Positions 15,695 through 25,305 of a DNA stretch of 64,000 nt are shown here, piece by piece. Within the stretch, counting starts at the first letter, position 1. Each line of letters opens with the position of its first letter. The DNA comes from an uncultured Clostridia bacterium (GTDB lineage: Bacteria; Bacillota; Clostridia; Lachnospirales; CAG-274): positions 1-64,000 of the forward strand of contig CALWSP010000001.1 in assembly GCA_944384235.1 (NCBI GenBank), given 5' to 3'. The position numbers were made by a program, and so were the translations under genes. Below the pieces are notes generated by a model, which had not been told where the DNA came from, ran no database searches, and worked only from the letters and a program-made list of their open reading frames with translations.

Positions 15695-16417
15695 ATGTTA
15701 AGGTTAGGTATTTGTGATGATGACAGTAAGTTTCTTGATTTGTTAAAGATTTATCTTAATGAATATTTAACAAATCGTGAATTTGAATACAAGATAAACT
15801 TTTATTCAAACCCAAAAGATATGATTGAAGAAAATTTTGTGTTTGATATTTTAATTTTAGATATTGAAATGCCTTACCTTAATGGTATTCAATTAGCAAA
15901 AAAAGTTAAAGAAAAAAATAAAAATGTTACATTAATTTTTATTACTCATCACGATGATTATTTAGACGCCGCATTTGATTTGAAAGCATTTAGGTATTTG
16001 AAAAAACCTGTTGAAAAAGAACGTTTATATAAAAGTTTGGATATGGCTTTAGAAAGAGTTAAAAAAGTTAAGAAAAAAGTTATAGTTAAATACAAAAATA
16101 GTGAAAATATAATTGATGCTGAAAAAATTATTTATGTGGAAACTGCTAACAGGGGGCTTAAATTGATTACAACAGATGGTGAAATGAGAGTTGTAGACAC
16201 TATTAAAAATTTTAAAAACAAGGTTTATTCGGACACTTTTATTCAAATTCACGGAAGTTATATTGTAAATTTAAATTACGTTAGCGATTACAACGAAAAC
16301 ACAGTTTTTTTAAAGCACAACAATAGAATTTACGAAACTTATGTTTCAAGAAGAAAATTTATAGATTTTAAAAACAGGTTTATTAATTTTGTGAAAGAGG
16401 ATAAATACAGAGCTTAA
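15695..16417 (+). CDS. LytTR-family response regulator
   Basis: A 240-residue protein. Start at 15695 (MLRLGICDDD) behind GGGGGAG; an ATG at 15677 is upstream of that RBS. The receiver domain has the acidic pocket CDDD, phosphoacceptor Asp in ILDIEMP, a Thr/His region FITHH and the Lys in YLKKPVEK. The C-terminal ~100 residues form a LytTR DNA-binding domain (IIYVETANRG..., QIHGSYIVNLNYV). No sensor kinase lies next to it. A palindromic and promoter-bearing region follows and may be a target. Confidence 0.88.
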   Translation: MLRLGICDDDSKFLDLLKIYLNEYLTNREFEYKINFYSNPKDMIEENFVFDILILDIEMPYLNGIQLAKKVKEKNKNVTLIFITHHDDYLDAAFDLKAFRYLKKPVEKERLYKSLDMALERVKKVKKKVIVKYKNSENIIDAEKIIYVETANRGLKLITTDGEMRVVDTIKNFKNKVYSDTFIQIHGSYIVNLNYVSDYNENTVFLKHNNRIYETYVSRRKFIDFKNRFINFVKEDKYRA

Positions 16418-16435
16418 ACAACCGTTTTTGTTGGT

Positions 16436-16447
16436 ATGGTATACCAT
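16436..16447. promoter_or_regulatory. 12-bp perfect palindrome, possible operator
   Basis: ATGGTATACCAT, 18 bases after the LytTR regulator stop and 15 bases before the -35 of the downstream promoter. It could bind a dimeric regulator. Alternatively it is the stem of a weak terminator (TGCTTTTTT follows). Confidence 0.3.
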
Positions 16448-16461
16448 TTATGCTTTTTTAC

Positions 16462-16490
16462 TTGAATATTATAAGTTAATATGTTAAAAT
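16462..16490 (+). promoter_or_regulatory. Promoter of a putative small RNA
   Basis: TTGAAT (16462-16467), 17-bp spacer, TAAAAT (16485-16490). The predicted start near 16497 falls at the beginning of a 12-bp inverted repeat. Confidence 0.45.
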
Positions 16491-16494
16491 CAAG

Positions 16495-16705
16495 TTGTAA
16501 TAGCATTTGAGGGTAATTTATAATTTATGCTATTACAAAAAACAACTGTATTTTAACAAATATTTATAATATTTAAAAATATAATTAGTATTTGTTAGAA
16601 GCAAAATTAAACAATAGTTTAGTTTTAATGTGTAATTTATTTAGAGGTTGTTTTAGTGCAAGATTTTGTCCTTTGAAAAACGGTAAGCATTTGCTTACCG
16701 TTTTT
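16495..16705 (+). ncRNA. Candidate structured small RNA (about 200 nt)
   Basis: A region without a plausible ORF, bounded by a promoter (16462-16490) and a strong terminator (16676-16705). It begins with the perfect inverted repeat TTGTAATAGCAT (16495-16506)/ATGCTATTACAA (16527-16538) around a 20-nt loop. Further complementary segments (ACAAATATT/AGTATTTGT, AAAACAAC/GTTGTTTT) follow. I cannot assign it to a known RNA family. Confidence 0.35.
16676..16705. terminator. Strong bidirectional terminator
   Basis: AAAAACGGTAAGCA and TGCTTACCGTTTTT form a perfect 14-bp palindromic stem with A and T tails, placed between convergent transcripts. Confidence 0.9.
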
Positions 16706-17199
16706 CATTTTATATTTTTTGTCATAAAAGTTATGTCTACAAAGGTGTTATTTTTTTGTGCAAGTTCTTTAAATGTTGCTATTTCTTTAAAGCCACATTT
16801 TTTATGGAGAGAAAGGCTAGCTATATTATTGCTTGTTATGACTGAAATTAGTGTATGATAATTTTTAGAAATTAACTCTAGTTCTTTAATTAGTTTTATG
16901 CCTATGCCTTTTCTTTGATGTTTATTTGAAACATAAATTGAAAGTTCTGCTGTGGGGTCATAGCCTGAGAAGTTTCTAAACTTAGAAAGAGAGGCAAAGC
17001 CTGACACTATGCCATTTGTTTCAGAAACTAGAACAGGATAGTTATTTTCTAGATGTTCATCAAACCATTTATATGCTTCTAAAAGAGGCCTTTTGTTTTC
17101 GTTTAAATTATAGTTTGTGTGAAGTATTGAATAATTTAATATTTCATTTATTTTAGGAACATCTTCTTTTTTTGCGTATCTTATTATTGTATTTTCCAT
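16705..17199 (-). CDS. GNAT acetyltransferase, phosphinothricin acetyltransferase-like
   Basis: A 164-residue N-acetyltransferase with the acetyl-CoA binding signature KHQRKGIGIKLIKELE and a PAT/MnaT-like N-terminus (YAKKEDVPKINEILN). Likely acetylates a small amine or amino-acid analogue in the cytoplasm; the substrate cannot be read from sequence. AGGAG precedes the start. Confidence 0.8.
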   Translation of the reverse strand: MENTIIRYAKKEDVPKINEILNYSILHTNYNLNENKRPLLEAYKWFDEHLENNYPVLVSETNGIVSGFASLSKFRNFSGYDPTAELSIYVSNKHQRKGIGIKLIKELELISKNYHTLISVITSNNIASLSLHKKCGFKEIATFKELAQKNNTFVDITFMTKNIK

Positions 17200-17259
17200 A
17201 AGTAGTTCTCCTTTTTACCAAAAATTATAAAATATTGGGAAAAAGAAGTCAACAAGATA

Positions 17260-19107
17260 TTAAATTGAAAGATGATATTTTTTAAGCCAGTAATTTATTT
17301 GTATTATATAGGCATATAGTTGAGGTCTTGCCATTAGTTGACCAAACCAAGGTTTACCATAGTCTGACTTTTCATTTAGCATAGACAAAATTTTATTTTT
17401 ATCTAGCAAAGGAAGAATAGGGGAGGAGGAATTTGAAAGAATTTCTCTAACCTTATTTACTAGAAGTTGTTCATATTTTGGATTATAAGTTTTTGGATAT
17501 GGAGATTTTTTTCTATAGAGTATTTCTGGCGGTAAAATGTCTTTCATACTATCTCTAAGCAAACCTTTTATTACTCCATTTGGGCATTTATATTCCCAAG
17601 GGACATTCCACATATATTCAATTATTCTATGATCTGCATAAGGAACTCTAGCTTCAAGGGAAGTGTTCATAGAAGCTCTATCCATTCTATCTAAGAGGGT
17701 TGTCATAAACCATTTTAAGTTTAAAAAAGAAATTTCTCTTTGACGTTTTTTTATGCCTTTTTCTCCATAAAGAGTTGGCACTTTAGAAAGGGAAATTTCA
17801 TATTGTGATTTAATGTAGTTTAAAATATCAAGCTCTTTAACAGAATCTTGATTTAAAATTGAATTTCTTACATCTGCATTTATTGACCAAGGAAATGTGT
17901 TAGAGTTTATAAATTCTTCTTTATGAAACCAAGGATAGCCACCAAAAATTTCATCTGCACATTCACCAGTTAAAGTTACTTTATTATGTTTTGAAACCTG
18001 TTGGCAAAAATAGAGCATTGAGGCGTCTACATCTGCCATTCCTGGCAGGTCTTTTGCATCTACACTATGATACAAATAATCAAAAAGGTCAACTTCGTTA
18101 CATTCAAGATAGGTGTGGTTTAAGTCAAAATTATTTAGCATTATATCTACATAAGGTCTATCTTGTTCTGGCTGGAATGAATTTGACACAAAGTATTTAT
18201 TATTATCTGTAAAATCAAAAGAAAAAGTGTTAAACTTTTTATTTTCTTTTTTCATAATATCAGACGCTATTGCTGTTACTATGCAAGAGTCAAGTCCGCC
18301 TGACAAAAAGCTACAAACTGGCACATCTGACACCATTTGATAAGTTACTGCTGAAGTTACAAGCTCTCTAACATCTGACACAGTTTCTTCATAGGATTTA
18401 GTAAATTCTTTAGATTCAAGCTCCCAATAAGGATATTCTTTAAAGCCGTTTATATCATAAACACCGTAGTGGCCATATTTTATTTCATAAATTCCTTTAA
18501 AAACGCCATTTCCTTCTGTTCTTGCTGGGCCTATGGCAAAAATTTCCCTTAGAGAGTTTATATCTATTTCAGGGGAAACTTTTGGGTGTTGAAAAAGAGC
18601 TTTAATTTCAGAACCAAAAACTATTGTGTTTCTTTTTATAGAGTAAAAAAGAGGTTTTACACCACATCTATCTCTAAACAAGAAAAGTTTTTTTATTCCA
18701 CTATCCCAAATAGCAAAAGAAAAAATGCCGTTAAGATATTTGGCACAATCTACACCATATTCAATATAAGATAAAAGAATTATTTCTGTATCTGATGTTG
18801 TTTTTAAAGTGTAGCCTTTTGACAAAAGGTCATTTTTTAAAGGTTCTATGTTATATATTTCTCCGTTATAAGCTATTGTGTATTCTACATTATTTTTTAT
18901 TATTGTCATAGGTTGTTTGCCTGTGTGCAAATCTCTTATAGTAAGCCTTGTATGGCTAAGACCAACATTATTTTTTAAATATTGGCCAGTTTCATCTTCT
19001 CCTCTATGGTTTATTGATTTTCTCATTTTTATTAAAACATTATTCCAATAGGCATAATCCTTTTCATAGTTTTGGTCAAAGGAGCAAAAGCCTGCTAATC
19101 CACACAT
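17260..19107 (-). CDS. asnB: Asparagine synthase (glutamine-hydrolysing)
   Basis: A 615-residue protein. Mature Cys2 (MCGLAGF) is the glutaminase nucleophile. The N-terminal Ntn domain is followed by an ATP-PP loop SFLSGGLDSCIVTA and LTGECADEIFGGYP. RBS AGGAGG. Converts Asp, Gln and ATP to Asn. The start is divergent from the pheST leader. No AsnRS gene is seen in the window; Asn-tRNA may come from AspRS/GatCAB. Confidence 0.93.
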   Translation of the reverse strand: MCGLAGFCSFDQNYEKDYAYWNNVLIKMRKSINHRGEDETGQYLKNNVGLSHTRLTIRDLHTGKQPMTIIKNNVEYTIAYNGEIYNIEPLKNDLLSKGYTLKTTSDTEIILLSYIEYGVDCAKYLNGIFSFAIWDSGIKKLFLFRDRCGVKPLFYSIKRNTIVFGSEIKALFQHPKVSPEIDINSLREIFAIGPARTEGNGVFKGIYEIKYGHYGVYDINGFKEYPYWELESKEFTKSYEETVSDVRELVTSAVTYQMVSDVPVCSFLSGGLDSCIVTAIASDIMKKENKKFNTFSFDFTDNNKYFVSNSFQPEQDRPYVDIMLNNFDLNHTYLECNEVDLFDYLYHSVDAKDLPGMADVDASMLYFCQQVSKHNKVTLTGECADEIFGGYPWFHKEEFINSNTFPWSINADVRNSILNQDSVKELDILNYIKSQYEISLSKVPTLYGEKGIKKRQREISFLNLKWFMTTLLDRMDRASMNTSLEARVPYADHRIIEYMWNVPWEYKCPNGVIKGLLRDSMKDILPPEILYRKKSPYPKTYNPKYEQLLVNKVREILSNSSSPILPLLDKNKILSMLNEKSDYGKPWFGQLMARPQLYAYIIQINYWLKKYHLSI

Positions 19108-19165
19108 AAATTGCCTCCTATTTACATATTTGTTTTATTGTATTCTATTTGCTAGGAAAAAATAC

Positions 19166-19194
19166 TTGACAATTAAAAAAAAGAGCCTTATAAT
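19166..19194 (+). promoter_or_regulatory. pheST promoter
   Basis: Consensus TTGACA (19166-19171), 17-bp spacer, TATAAT (19189-19194). Confidence 0.85.
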
Positions 19195-19200
19195 TAGCTT

Positions 19201-19457
19201 AGTTATTTATTTTTTAAAAGCATTGATGGCGAAAAGTAGTTTTAGTGGTTTTATCAGAGAGAGAATGTCAGAGGCTGAAAACATTCTTTAAATAAAGCTA
19301 AAATGAAGTTCACGCTGGAGTTCACTTTTTGAATTTTGAATTTTAGTAGGAAAGTGCGGTTGAAGTCGTTATTCTTCTAAAAGTGTCTGCCTTGGCAGAA
19401 ATTTGGGTGGTACCACGGTTTATTATCGTCCCTCTATTTTTATAGAGGGGCTTTTTT
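19201..19457 (+). promoter_or_regulatory. T-box leader of pheST
   Basis: The T-box motif GGGTGGTACCACGG is at 19405-19418. A stem-loop plus T run (CCCTCTA...TAGAGGGGCTTTTTT) at 19428-19456 is the terminator. The Stem I region contains a TTC codon followed by ACT at 19321-19326, the probable specifier for tRNA-Phe (a second TTC lies at 19309). Uncharged tRNA should stabilise the antiterminator. Confidence 0.9.
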
Positions 19458-19489
19458 ATTGTTATTTTTAATTTGAAAGGAGATAAAAA

Positions 19490-20515
19490 ATGAAAGATAG
19501 GTTAAGTCAAATTAGAGATTTAGCAGTTAAAAGACTTAGTGAGGCTAATGACCTTAAAGTTCTTGACGAAATTAGAGTTGAAGTGTTAGGTAAAAAGGGT
19601 GAGCTTACTCAAATATTAAAGGGTATGGGCGGCCTTAGCAAAGAAGAAAGACCAATTATTGGACAGCTTGCAAACGAAGTTAGAAGCGAAATTGAGGCTA
19701 TGCTTGAAAAAACTAAAAAAGACCTTGCTAGAAAAGCTCAAGAAATTAGATTAAAGGCTGAAACAATTGACGTTACTATGCCTGGCAAGGTTAGAGAGCT
19801 TGGCCACAAGCACCCTATGACTCAGGTTATTGACGAGATTAAAAACATATTTATTGGTATGGGGTATGAAATTGCTGAAGGACCTGAGGTGGAAAAGGCA
19901 TATTATAACTTTGAGGCTTTAAACATTCCTAAAGAGCACCCAGCTAGAGATGAACAAGATACTTTTTATATTAATGGTGTAGGGGATTTTCTTTTAAGAA
20001 CTCAGACTTCTCCTGTTCAAGTTAGAGTTATGGAAAACAAGAAGCCACCTATTAGAGTTATTGCTCCTGGTAGAGTTTATCGTTCTGACGAAGTTGACGC
20101 AACTCACTCTCCTATTTTCCACCAATTAGAGGGGCTTGTTATTGACAAGGGAATTACTATGGGCGACCTTAAAGGAGCTTTAGCTGAGTTTGCTAAAGGT
20201 TTATTTGGAGAGGATACTAAAGTTAGATTTAGACCTCATCACTTCCCATTTACTGAGCCTAGTGCAGAAATGGATGCTTCTTGTTTTGCTTGCGGTGGAA
20301 AGGGCTGTAGAGTTTGCAAAGACAGCGGTTGGATTGAAGTTTTAGGTTGTGGTATGGTTCACCCTAAAGTTCTTGAAATGTGTGGAATTGACCCTAAGGT
20401 TTATTCTGGTTTTGCTTTTGGTATGGGTCTTGAAAGAGTTGCTATGCAAAAATATGCAATTTCTGACTTAAGATTGTTATTTGAAAACGATTCTAAGTTC
20501 TTAAAGCAGTTTTAA
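19490..20515 (+). CDS. pheS: Phenylalanyl-tRNA synthetase alpha subunit
   Basis: A 341-residue class II synthetase subunit: N-terminal coiled coil, motif 2 region ([26 protein letters not shown]) and motif 3 ([10 protein letters not shown]). It contains the Cys-rich segment [17 protein letters not shown], as in other clostridial PheS. RBS AAAGGAG. First gene of the T-box-controlled pheST operon. Confidence 0.95.
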   Translation: MKDRLSQIRDLAVKRLSEANDLKVLDEIRVEVLGKKGELTQILKGMGGLSKEERPIIGQLANEVRSEIEAMLEKTKKDLARKAQEIRLKAETIDVTMPGKVRELGHKHPMTQVIDEIKNIFIGMGYEIAEGPEVEKAYYNFEALNIPKEHPARDEQDTFYINGVGDFLLRTQTSPVQVRVMENKKPPIRVIAPGRVYRSDEVDATHSPIFHQLEGLVIDKGITMGDLKGALAEFAKGLFGEDTKVRFRPHHFPFTEPSAEMDASCFACGGKGCRVCKDSGWIEVLGCGMVHPKVLEMCGIDPKVYSGFAFGMGLERVAMQKYAISDLRLLFENDSKFLKQF

Positions 20516-20538
20516 TCTAATATAGGAGGATTTTAAAT

Positions 20539-22938
20539 ATGAATTTGCCAATGAGATGGTTATCAGATTATGTTAATATAAAGGCTGATACTCAAGATTT
20601 TATTGATAAAATTACTTTATCAGGCTCTAAGGTTGAGTCTGTAAATTACCTTGCAAAAGAAGTTAGCAACGTTGTTACTGGCAAGGTAGTTGAAATTGAA
20701 CAACACCCAGATGCTGACAAGTTAGTTGTTACTAAAATTGATGTTGGTGGCGAAGAAAATTTACAAATTGTTACAGGGGCTACTAACCTTTATGTTGGAG
20801 CAATTGTTCCAGTTGCTCTTGTTGGCGCAACTGTTTACCACGACGGCGAAATTGTTAAAATTAAAAAAGGCAAGTTAAGAGGCGTTGAATCCTTTGGTAT
20901 GATGTGTTCTGTTGAGGAAATGGGTTTTACAAGAAACGATTACCCTGAAGCTCCTGAATATGGTATATATATTTTCCAAGAGGAAGTGGCTTTAGGAGAA
21001 GATGTTAAAAAGTTACTTGAAATGGAAGATGAAGTTGTTGAATTTGAAATTACTTCAAACAGACCTGATTGTTTTAGTGTTTTAGGCCTTGCAAGAGAGG
21101 CGGCAGCTACTTACAGAGTTCCTTTTAAATATCCTGAAATTAAAGTTGAAGAAAAAGGAGAGGGAAAGACTGAAGATTTAGTTCAAGTTGAAATTAAAAA
21201 CTCTGAGCTTTGCCCTAGATACATTGCAAGAGCTGTTAAAAACGTTAAAATTGGACCATCTCCACTTTGGCTTAGACACAGATTAACTGCTGCTGGAATT
21301 AGACCAATTAACAACATTGTAGACATTACAAACTATGTTATGCTTGAGATGGGTCAACCTATGCACGCTTTTGACATTGACTGCATTGAAAAGGGGAAAA
21401 TTGTTGTTAGAAACGCTGAAGATGGTGAAAAAATAACTACTCTTGATGGTGTTGAAAGAGTTTTAGACAGCTCTATGCTTGTTATTGCTGATGAAAACAA
21501 GGCAGTTGCAGTGGCTGGTGTTATGGGCGGAGAAAACTCTAAGATTACTGAAAATGCTAGAGCAATTATTTTTGAATCTGCTAATTTTAACGGACCTAAT
21601 GTTAGAATAACTGCTAAAAAGTTAGGTCTTAGAACTGATGCTAGTTCAAAATATGAAAAGGGGCTTGACCCAAATGCTGCATTTGACGCTGTGAACAGAG
21701 CTGTTCAATTAGTTGAAATGCTTGGCTGTGGCGAAGTTTGCAAGGGAATGGTTGATTCTTACCCTAACAAGAGAGAAAGCTGGAGTGTAGAATATTCTAG
21801 CGAGGGCATTAACAACTTACTTGGAACTAAGTTAAGTGACGAAGAAATGATTGAATTATTTGACTTAATTGAAGTTAAGGCTGATGGCAAAAAAGCTATT
21901 ATTCCTACATTTAGACCTGACCTTTTAACTGAAGCTGACTTATCTGAAGAAATTGCTAGATTTTATGGATATGACAACATTGAAACAACTTTAGCTGCAG
22001 GTACGCCTACTGTTGGTAAAAAGTCATATTCTCAAATTGTTGAGGACAAAATTATGGACACTATGATTAGCCTTGGTTTAAGCGAAGCTAAGTGTTTTAG
22101 TTTTGAATCTCCTAAGGTTTTTGACAAGTTAAACATTCCTAGCGACAGTAAATACAGAAATGCAATTACTATTTCAAACCCATTAGGCGAAGATTTTAGT
22201 GTTATGAGAACTATAACTTTAAATGGTATGCTTAATTCAATTTCTACAAACTACAACAGAAGAAATGAAAGTGCGTATTTATTTGAAATGGGTAAAGTTT
22301 ATATTCCTAAAAATTTACCTTTAACTGAGTTACCAAAAGAAGAAAATGTTCTTACTATTGGTATGTATGGAGATATAGATTTTTATGGCATTAAAGGTGT
22401 TACTGAGGAGCTTTTTGAAGTTCTTGGAATGAAAGATGTTGTTGAATATTCTCCTAAAAAAGATATTCCATTTATGCACCCAGGTAGACTTGCTGAAATT
22501 AGTGTTAAGGGAGATTCCCTTGGTTATGTAGGCGAGCTTCACCCTACTATTGCTGAAAGATACAACATTGACACAAAGGCTTACATTGCTGTTATTAGCA
22601 TTGACAAATTATGTGGATATGCTAATTTTGAAAGAAAGTACAAAGCTTTACCTAAGTTCCCTGCAATGACAAGAGATATTGCTGTTATTGTTAAAGACGA
22701 AGTTATAGTTAAGGACATTGAAGACATTATTAAGGAAAAAGGTGGCAAGCTTTTAGAAACAATTCAATTATTTGACGTGTTTAAAGGAAAGCAAATTCCA
22801 GAAGGCTACAAGTCTGTTGCTTACAATATTTCTTTTAGAGCTAGTGACAGAACTCTTACAGACGAGGAAGTTAACGCTCCTATGAAGAAGATTTTAAAAG
22901 AGCTTGAAGAAAAACTTGAAGCTAAATTAAGAGGTTAA
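20539..22938 (+). CDS. pheT: Phenylalanyl-tRNA synthetase beta subunit
   Basis: A 799-residue protein of the usual bacterial length: N-terminal tRNA-binding EMAP/OB domain (about 40-150), B3/B4 editing domain, B5 domain and C-terminal ferredoxin-fold anticodon-binding domain (YKALPKFPAMTRDIAV). Starts 23 bases after pheS behind AGGAGG. Forms the alpha2-beta2 enzyme. Confidence 0.95.
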   Translation: MNLPMRWLSDYVNIKADTQDFIDKITLSGSKVESVNYLAKEVSNVVTGKVVEIEQHPDADKLVVTKIDVGGEENLQIVTGATNLYVGAIVPVALVGATVYHDGEIVKIKKGKLRGVESFGMMCSVEEMGFTRNDYPEAPEYGIYIFQEEVALGEDVKKLLEMEDEVVEFEITSNRPDCFSVLGLAREAAATYRVPFKYPEIKVEEKGEGKTEDLVQVEIKNSELCPRYIARAVKNVKIGPSPLWLRHRLTAAGIRPINNIVDITNYVMLEMGQPMHAFDIDCIEKGKIVVRNAEDGEKITTLDGVERVLDSSMLVIADENKAVAVAGVMGGENSKITENARAIIFESANFNGPNVRITAKKLGLRTDASSKYEKGLDPNAAFDAVNRAVQLVEMLGCGEVCKGMVDSYPNKRESWSVEYSSEGINNLLGTKLSDEEMIELFDLIEVKADGKKAIIPTFRPDLLTEADLSEEIARFYGYDNIETTLAAGTPTVGKKSYSQIVEDKIMDTMISLGLSEAKCFSFESPKVFDKLNIPSDSKYRNAITISNPLGEDFSVMRTITLNGMLNSISTNYNRRNESAYLFEMGKVYIPKNLPLTELPKEENVLTIGMYGDIDFYGIKGVTEELFEVLGMKDVVEYSPKKDIPFMHPGRLAEISVKGDSLGYVGELHPTIAERYNIDTKAYIAVISIDKLCGYANFERKYKALPKFPAMTRDIAVIVKDEVIVKDIEDIIKEKGGKLLETIQLFDVFKGKQIPEGYKSVAYNISFRASDRTLTDEEVNAPMKKILKELEEKLEAKLRG

Positions 22939-22948
22939 ATTTTATTTA

Positions 22949-22974
22949 AGGGAGTGATTATTTCACTCCCTTTT
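22949..22974 (+). terminator. pheST terminator
   Basis: GGGAGTGA (22950-22957) pairs with TCACTCCC (22963-22970), followed by TTTT. Confidence 0.8.
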
Positions 22975-23078
22975 AGTTGTTAAAATTAAAAATATAAATT
23001 TAAATGTAGTTTTTTGTTATTTTTTATAAGTTTTTTGGTGTTAATATATAATTTTTTTATGCAAGAAAAACTTAATTG

Positions 23079-23107
23079 TTGACTAAAAAAATAAACTATG
23101 ATATTAT
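23079..23107 (+). promoter_or_regulatory. Promoter of the RpiR-family gene operon
   Basis: TTGACT (23079-23084), 17-bp spacer, TATTAT (23102-23107). Confidence 0.6.
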
Positions 23108-23154
23108 AGCATTAGATATTTTTATGATTTAATAGAATAAATATGAAATGAGAT

Positions 23155-24048
23155 ATGATTATGTCAATAAATAATGATTTACTAAAATTAATTGATATTA
23201 AAATGTCTGATTTTAGTAAAGGGCAAAAAAGAATAGCTAATTTTTTAAAGGAACATTATGACAAGGCTGTTTACTTAACTGCTGCAAAGTTAGGCGAGGA
23301 GGCAGGCGTTAGCGAATCAACAGTTGTTAGGTTTGCTATTGAGCTAGGGTTTGATGGTTACCCTAAATTGCAGGAGGCTTTAAAGGATTTAGTGAAAAAC
23401 GAGCTTACAGCTTCTCAAAGAATGGAAGTTTCATCTGGCAGAATTATAAAGACTGACAGGCATATTTTAAAAAGTGTTTTAGAAAGGGATTCTGCGAGAA
23501 TATCTGAAACACTTAACAACATTAATTTAGAGGAATTTGACGAGGCTGTTGAAAGCATTATTAATGCTAAGCGTGTTTTTATTGTAGGTGGCAGAAGTTC
23601 ATCGGCTTTATCTCAATTTTTTGATTTTTATTTAAACCTTATGAGAGATAATGTTATAAACGCTTCAACGGGAACTGTGACAGACACTTTTGAGCATATA
23701 TTTAGAATTGATGAGGGTGATTTATTAATTGGGATTAGTTTTCCTAGATATTCAAACAAGACTGTTAAGGCTATTGAATATGCTCACAGCAAAGGGGCTA
23801 AAACTATTGCAATTACTGACAGCAGGTTATCACCTTTAATTGAAAATGCTAGTTTGAGTTTGATTGCAAGCAGTGATATGCTTAGTTTTATAGACAGTTT
23901 GGTTGCTCCTTTAAGCCTTATAAACGCTTTACTTGTTGCTATTAGTTTGAAAAGGAAAAAATATATTGCTGATGGTTTAGACCAGTTAGAAGAACTTTGG
24001 CGAGAGTATAACGTATATTCATCTGATATTAAAAAGAAGTATCTTTAA
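23155..24048 (+). CDS. MurR/RpiR-family transcriptional regulator
   Basis: A 297-residue protein. The N-terminal HTH_6 domain (FSKGQKRIANFLKEH, AGVSESTVVRFAIELGFDGYPKLQ) is followed by a SIS sugar-phosphate binding domain (VGGRSSSALSQFF, GISFPRYSN). RpiR proteins respond to phosphosugars. The start is ambiguous between 23155 and an ATG at 23161; neither has a strong RBS. Downstream genes are housekeeping, so the target is not evident. Confidence 0.88.
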   Translation: MIMSINNDLLKLIDIKMSDFSKGQKRIANFLKEHYDKAVYLTAAKLGEEAGVSESTVVRFAIELGFDGYPKLQEALKDLVKNELTASQRMEVSSGRIIKTDRHILKSVLERDSARISETLNNINLEEFDEAVESIINAKRVFIVGGRSSSALSQFFDFYLNLMRDNVINASTGTVTDTFEHIFRIDEGDLLIGISFPRYSNKTVKAIEYAHSKGAKTIAITDSRLSPLIENASLSLIASSDMLSFIDSLVAPLSLINALLVAISLKRKKYIADGLDQLEELWREYNVYSSDIKKKYL

Positions 24049-24069
24049 AATGGGAATAAGGATTGTTTT

Positions 24070-25293
24070 ATGAAAAAAGTTGTTGTTATAGGCGGTGGAC
24101 CAGCTGGAATGATGGCAGCTGGGCAAGCTGGATTAAGAGGAAACCAAGTTATTTTAATTGAAAAAATGGATAGAGTTGGTAGAAAGTTATTTATAACTGG
24201 AAAGGGCAGGTGCAATGTTACAAACGCAGTTGACCAAGAGGGTTTAATAGCTAACACTCCTGGAAATCCTTATTTTCTTTATAGTGCTTTTTATAGTTTT
24301 GGAAGCGATGAAACTATGAAGTTTTTTGAAGATTTAGGTATACCTCTTAAAGTTGAAAGAGGAAACAGAGTTTTTCCAAAGTCTGAAAAAAGCAATGACA
24401 TAGTTAAGGCAATGGAAAAATTTGTTAAAAGTAGTGGTTGCAAAATTTTATATAACACAGAAGTGCTAGACATTGTTTTGGAAGATGGAAAAATTAAGAA
24501 GGTTATTACAACTGAAAAGAAAGAAATTGAATGTGACAGCGTTATAATTGCAACTGGAGGCTTATCTTACCCTAACACTGGCTCAACTGGAGATGGATTT
24601 GAATTTGCAAAAAAAGCTGGGCATAGTGTTACAAAGTGTTACCCTTCTCTTGTGCCTTTAAGGGTTAGAGAAAAATGGGTTGCTGATGTAATGGGGCTTA
24701 GCCTTAAAAATGTTGGAGTTAAGATTAAAATTGAAAACAAAGAGGTGTATTCTAATTTTGGGGAAATGATGTTTACTCATTTTGGTGTTACAGGGCCTGT
24801 TATTTTAACTGCTAGCAGGTATATTAACGACAGAATTAATGAAAAGCCTATTTTAGAAATAGATTTAAAGCCAGCTCTTAGCGAAAAAGAGTTAGATGCA
24901 AGATTATTAAAGGACTTTAAAAAGTATTTAAACAAGGACTTTAAAAACGCTTTAGATGATTTATTGCCTCAAAAAATTATACCTATTATTATTGAGTTAT
25001 CAAAAATTGACAAAGACAAAAAGGTTAACAGCATTACAAAGGAAGAAAGAGTTAGACTTTTAAATGTTATAAAGAATTTGAAGCTAAATATTACTGACAC
25101 AGCTGGGTATCACCAAGCTGTTGTTACTAGAGGTGGTATTGATGTTGATGAAATTGACCCATCTACTATGGAGTCTAAAATTATAGAGGGTTTATATTTT
25201 GCTGGCGAAGTTATTGATGTGGATAGCTTTACTGGCGGGTTTAATTTGCAGATTGCCTTTGCAACAGGTTATCTTGCAGGAATTAATTGTTAG
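24070..25293 (+). CDS. BaiN/HI0933-family FAD-dependent oxidoreductase
   Basis: A 407-residue flavoprotein: dinucleotide fold VVIGGGPAGMMAAGQAG at the N-terminus, GKGRCNVTNA, and C-terminal FAD contact GEVIDVDSFTGGFNLQIAFATG. The family includes BaiN, implicated in bile-acid dehydroxylation, and many uncharacterised members. The actual substrate is unknown. It precedes aroH-cmk by 12 bases in a likely operon. Confidence 0.85.
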   Translation: MKKVVVIGGGPAGMMAAGQAGLRGNQVILIEKMDRVGRKLFITGKGRCNVTNAVDQEGLIANTPGNPYFLYSAFYSFGSDETMKFFEDLGIPLKVERGNRVFPKSEKSNDIVKAMEKFVKSSGCKILYNTEVLDIVLEDGKIKKVITTEKKEIECDSVIIATGGLSYPNTGSTGDGFEFAKKAGHSVTKCYPSLVPLRVREKWVADVMGLSLKNVGVKIKIENKEVYSNFGEMMFTHFGVTGPVILTASRYINDRINEKPILEIDLKPALSEKELDARLLKDFKKYLNKDFKNALDDLLPQKIIPIIIELSKIDKDKKVNSITKEERVRLLNVIKNLKLNITDTAGYHQAVVTRGGIDVDEIDPSTMESKIIEGLYFAGEVIDVDSFTGGFNLQIAFATGYLAGINC

Positions 25294-25305
25294 GAGGTAG
25301 ACCAA

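Noticed and set aside
16592-16858. 88-residue plus-strand ORF after the LytTR gene
   Set aside because: It reads through a strong terminator and then antisense into the GNAT gene, with no RBS.
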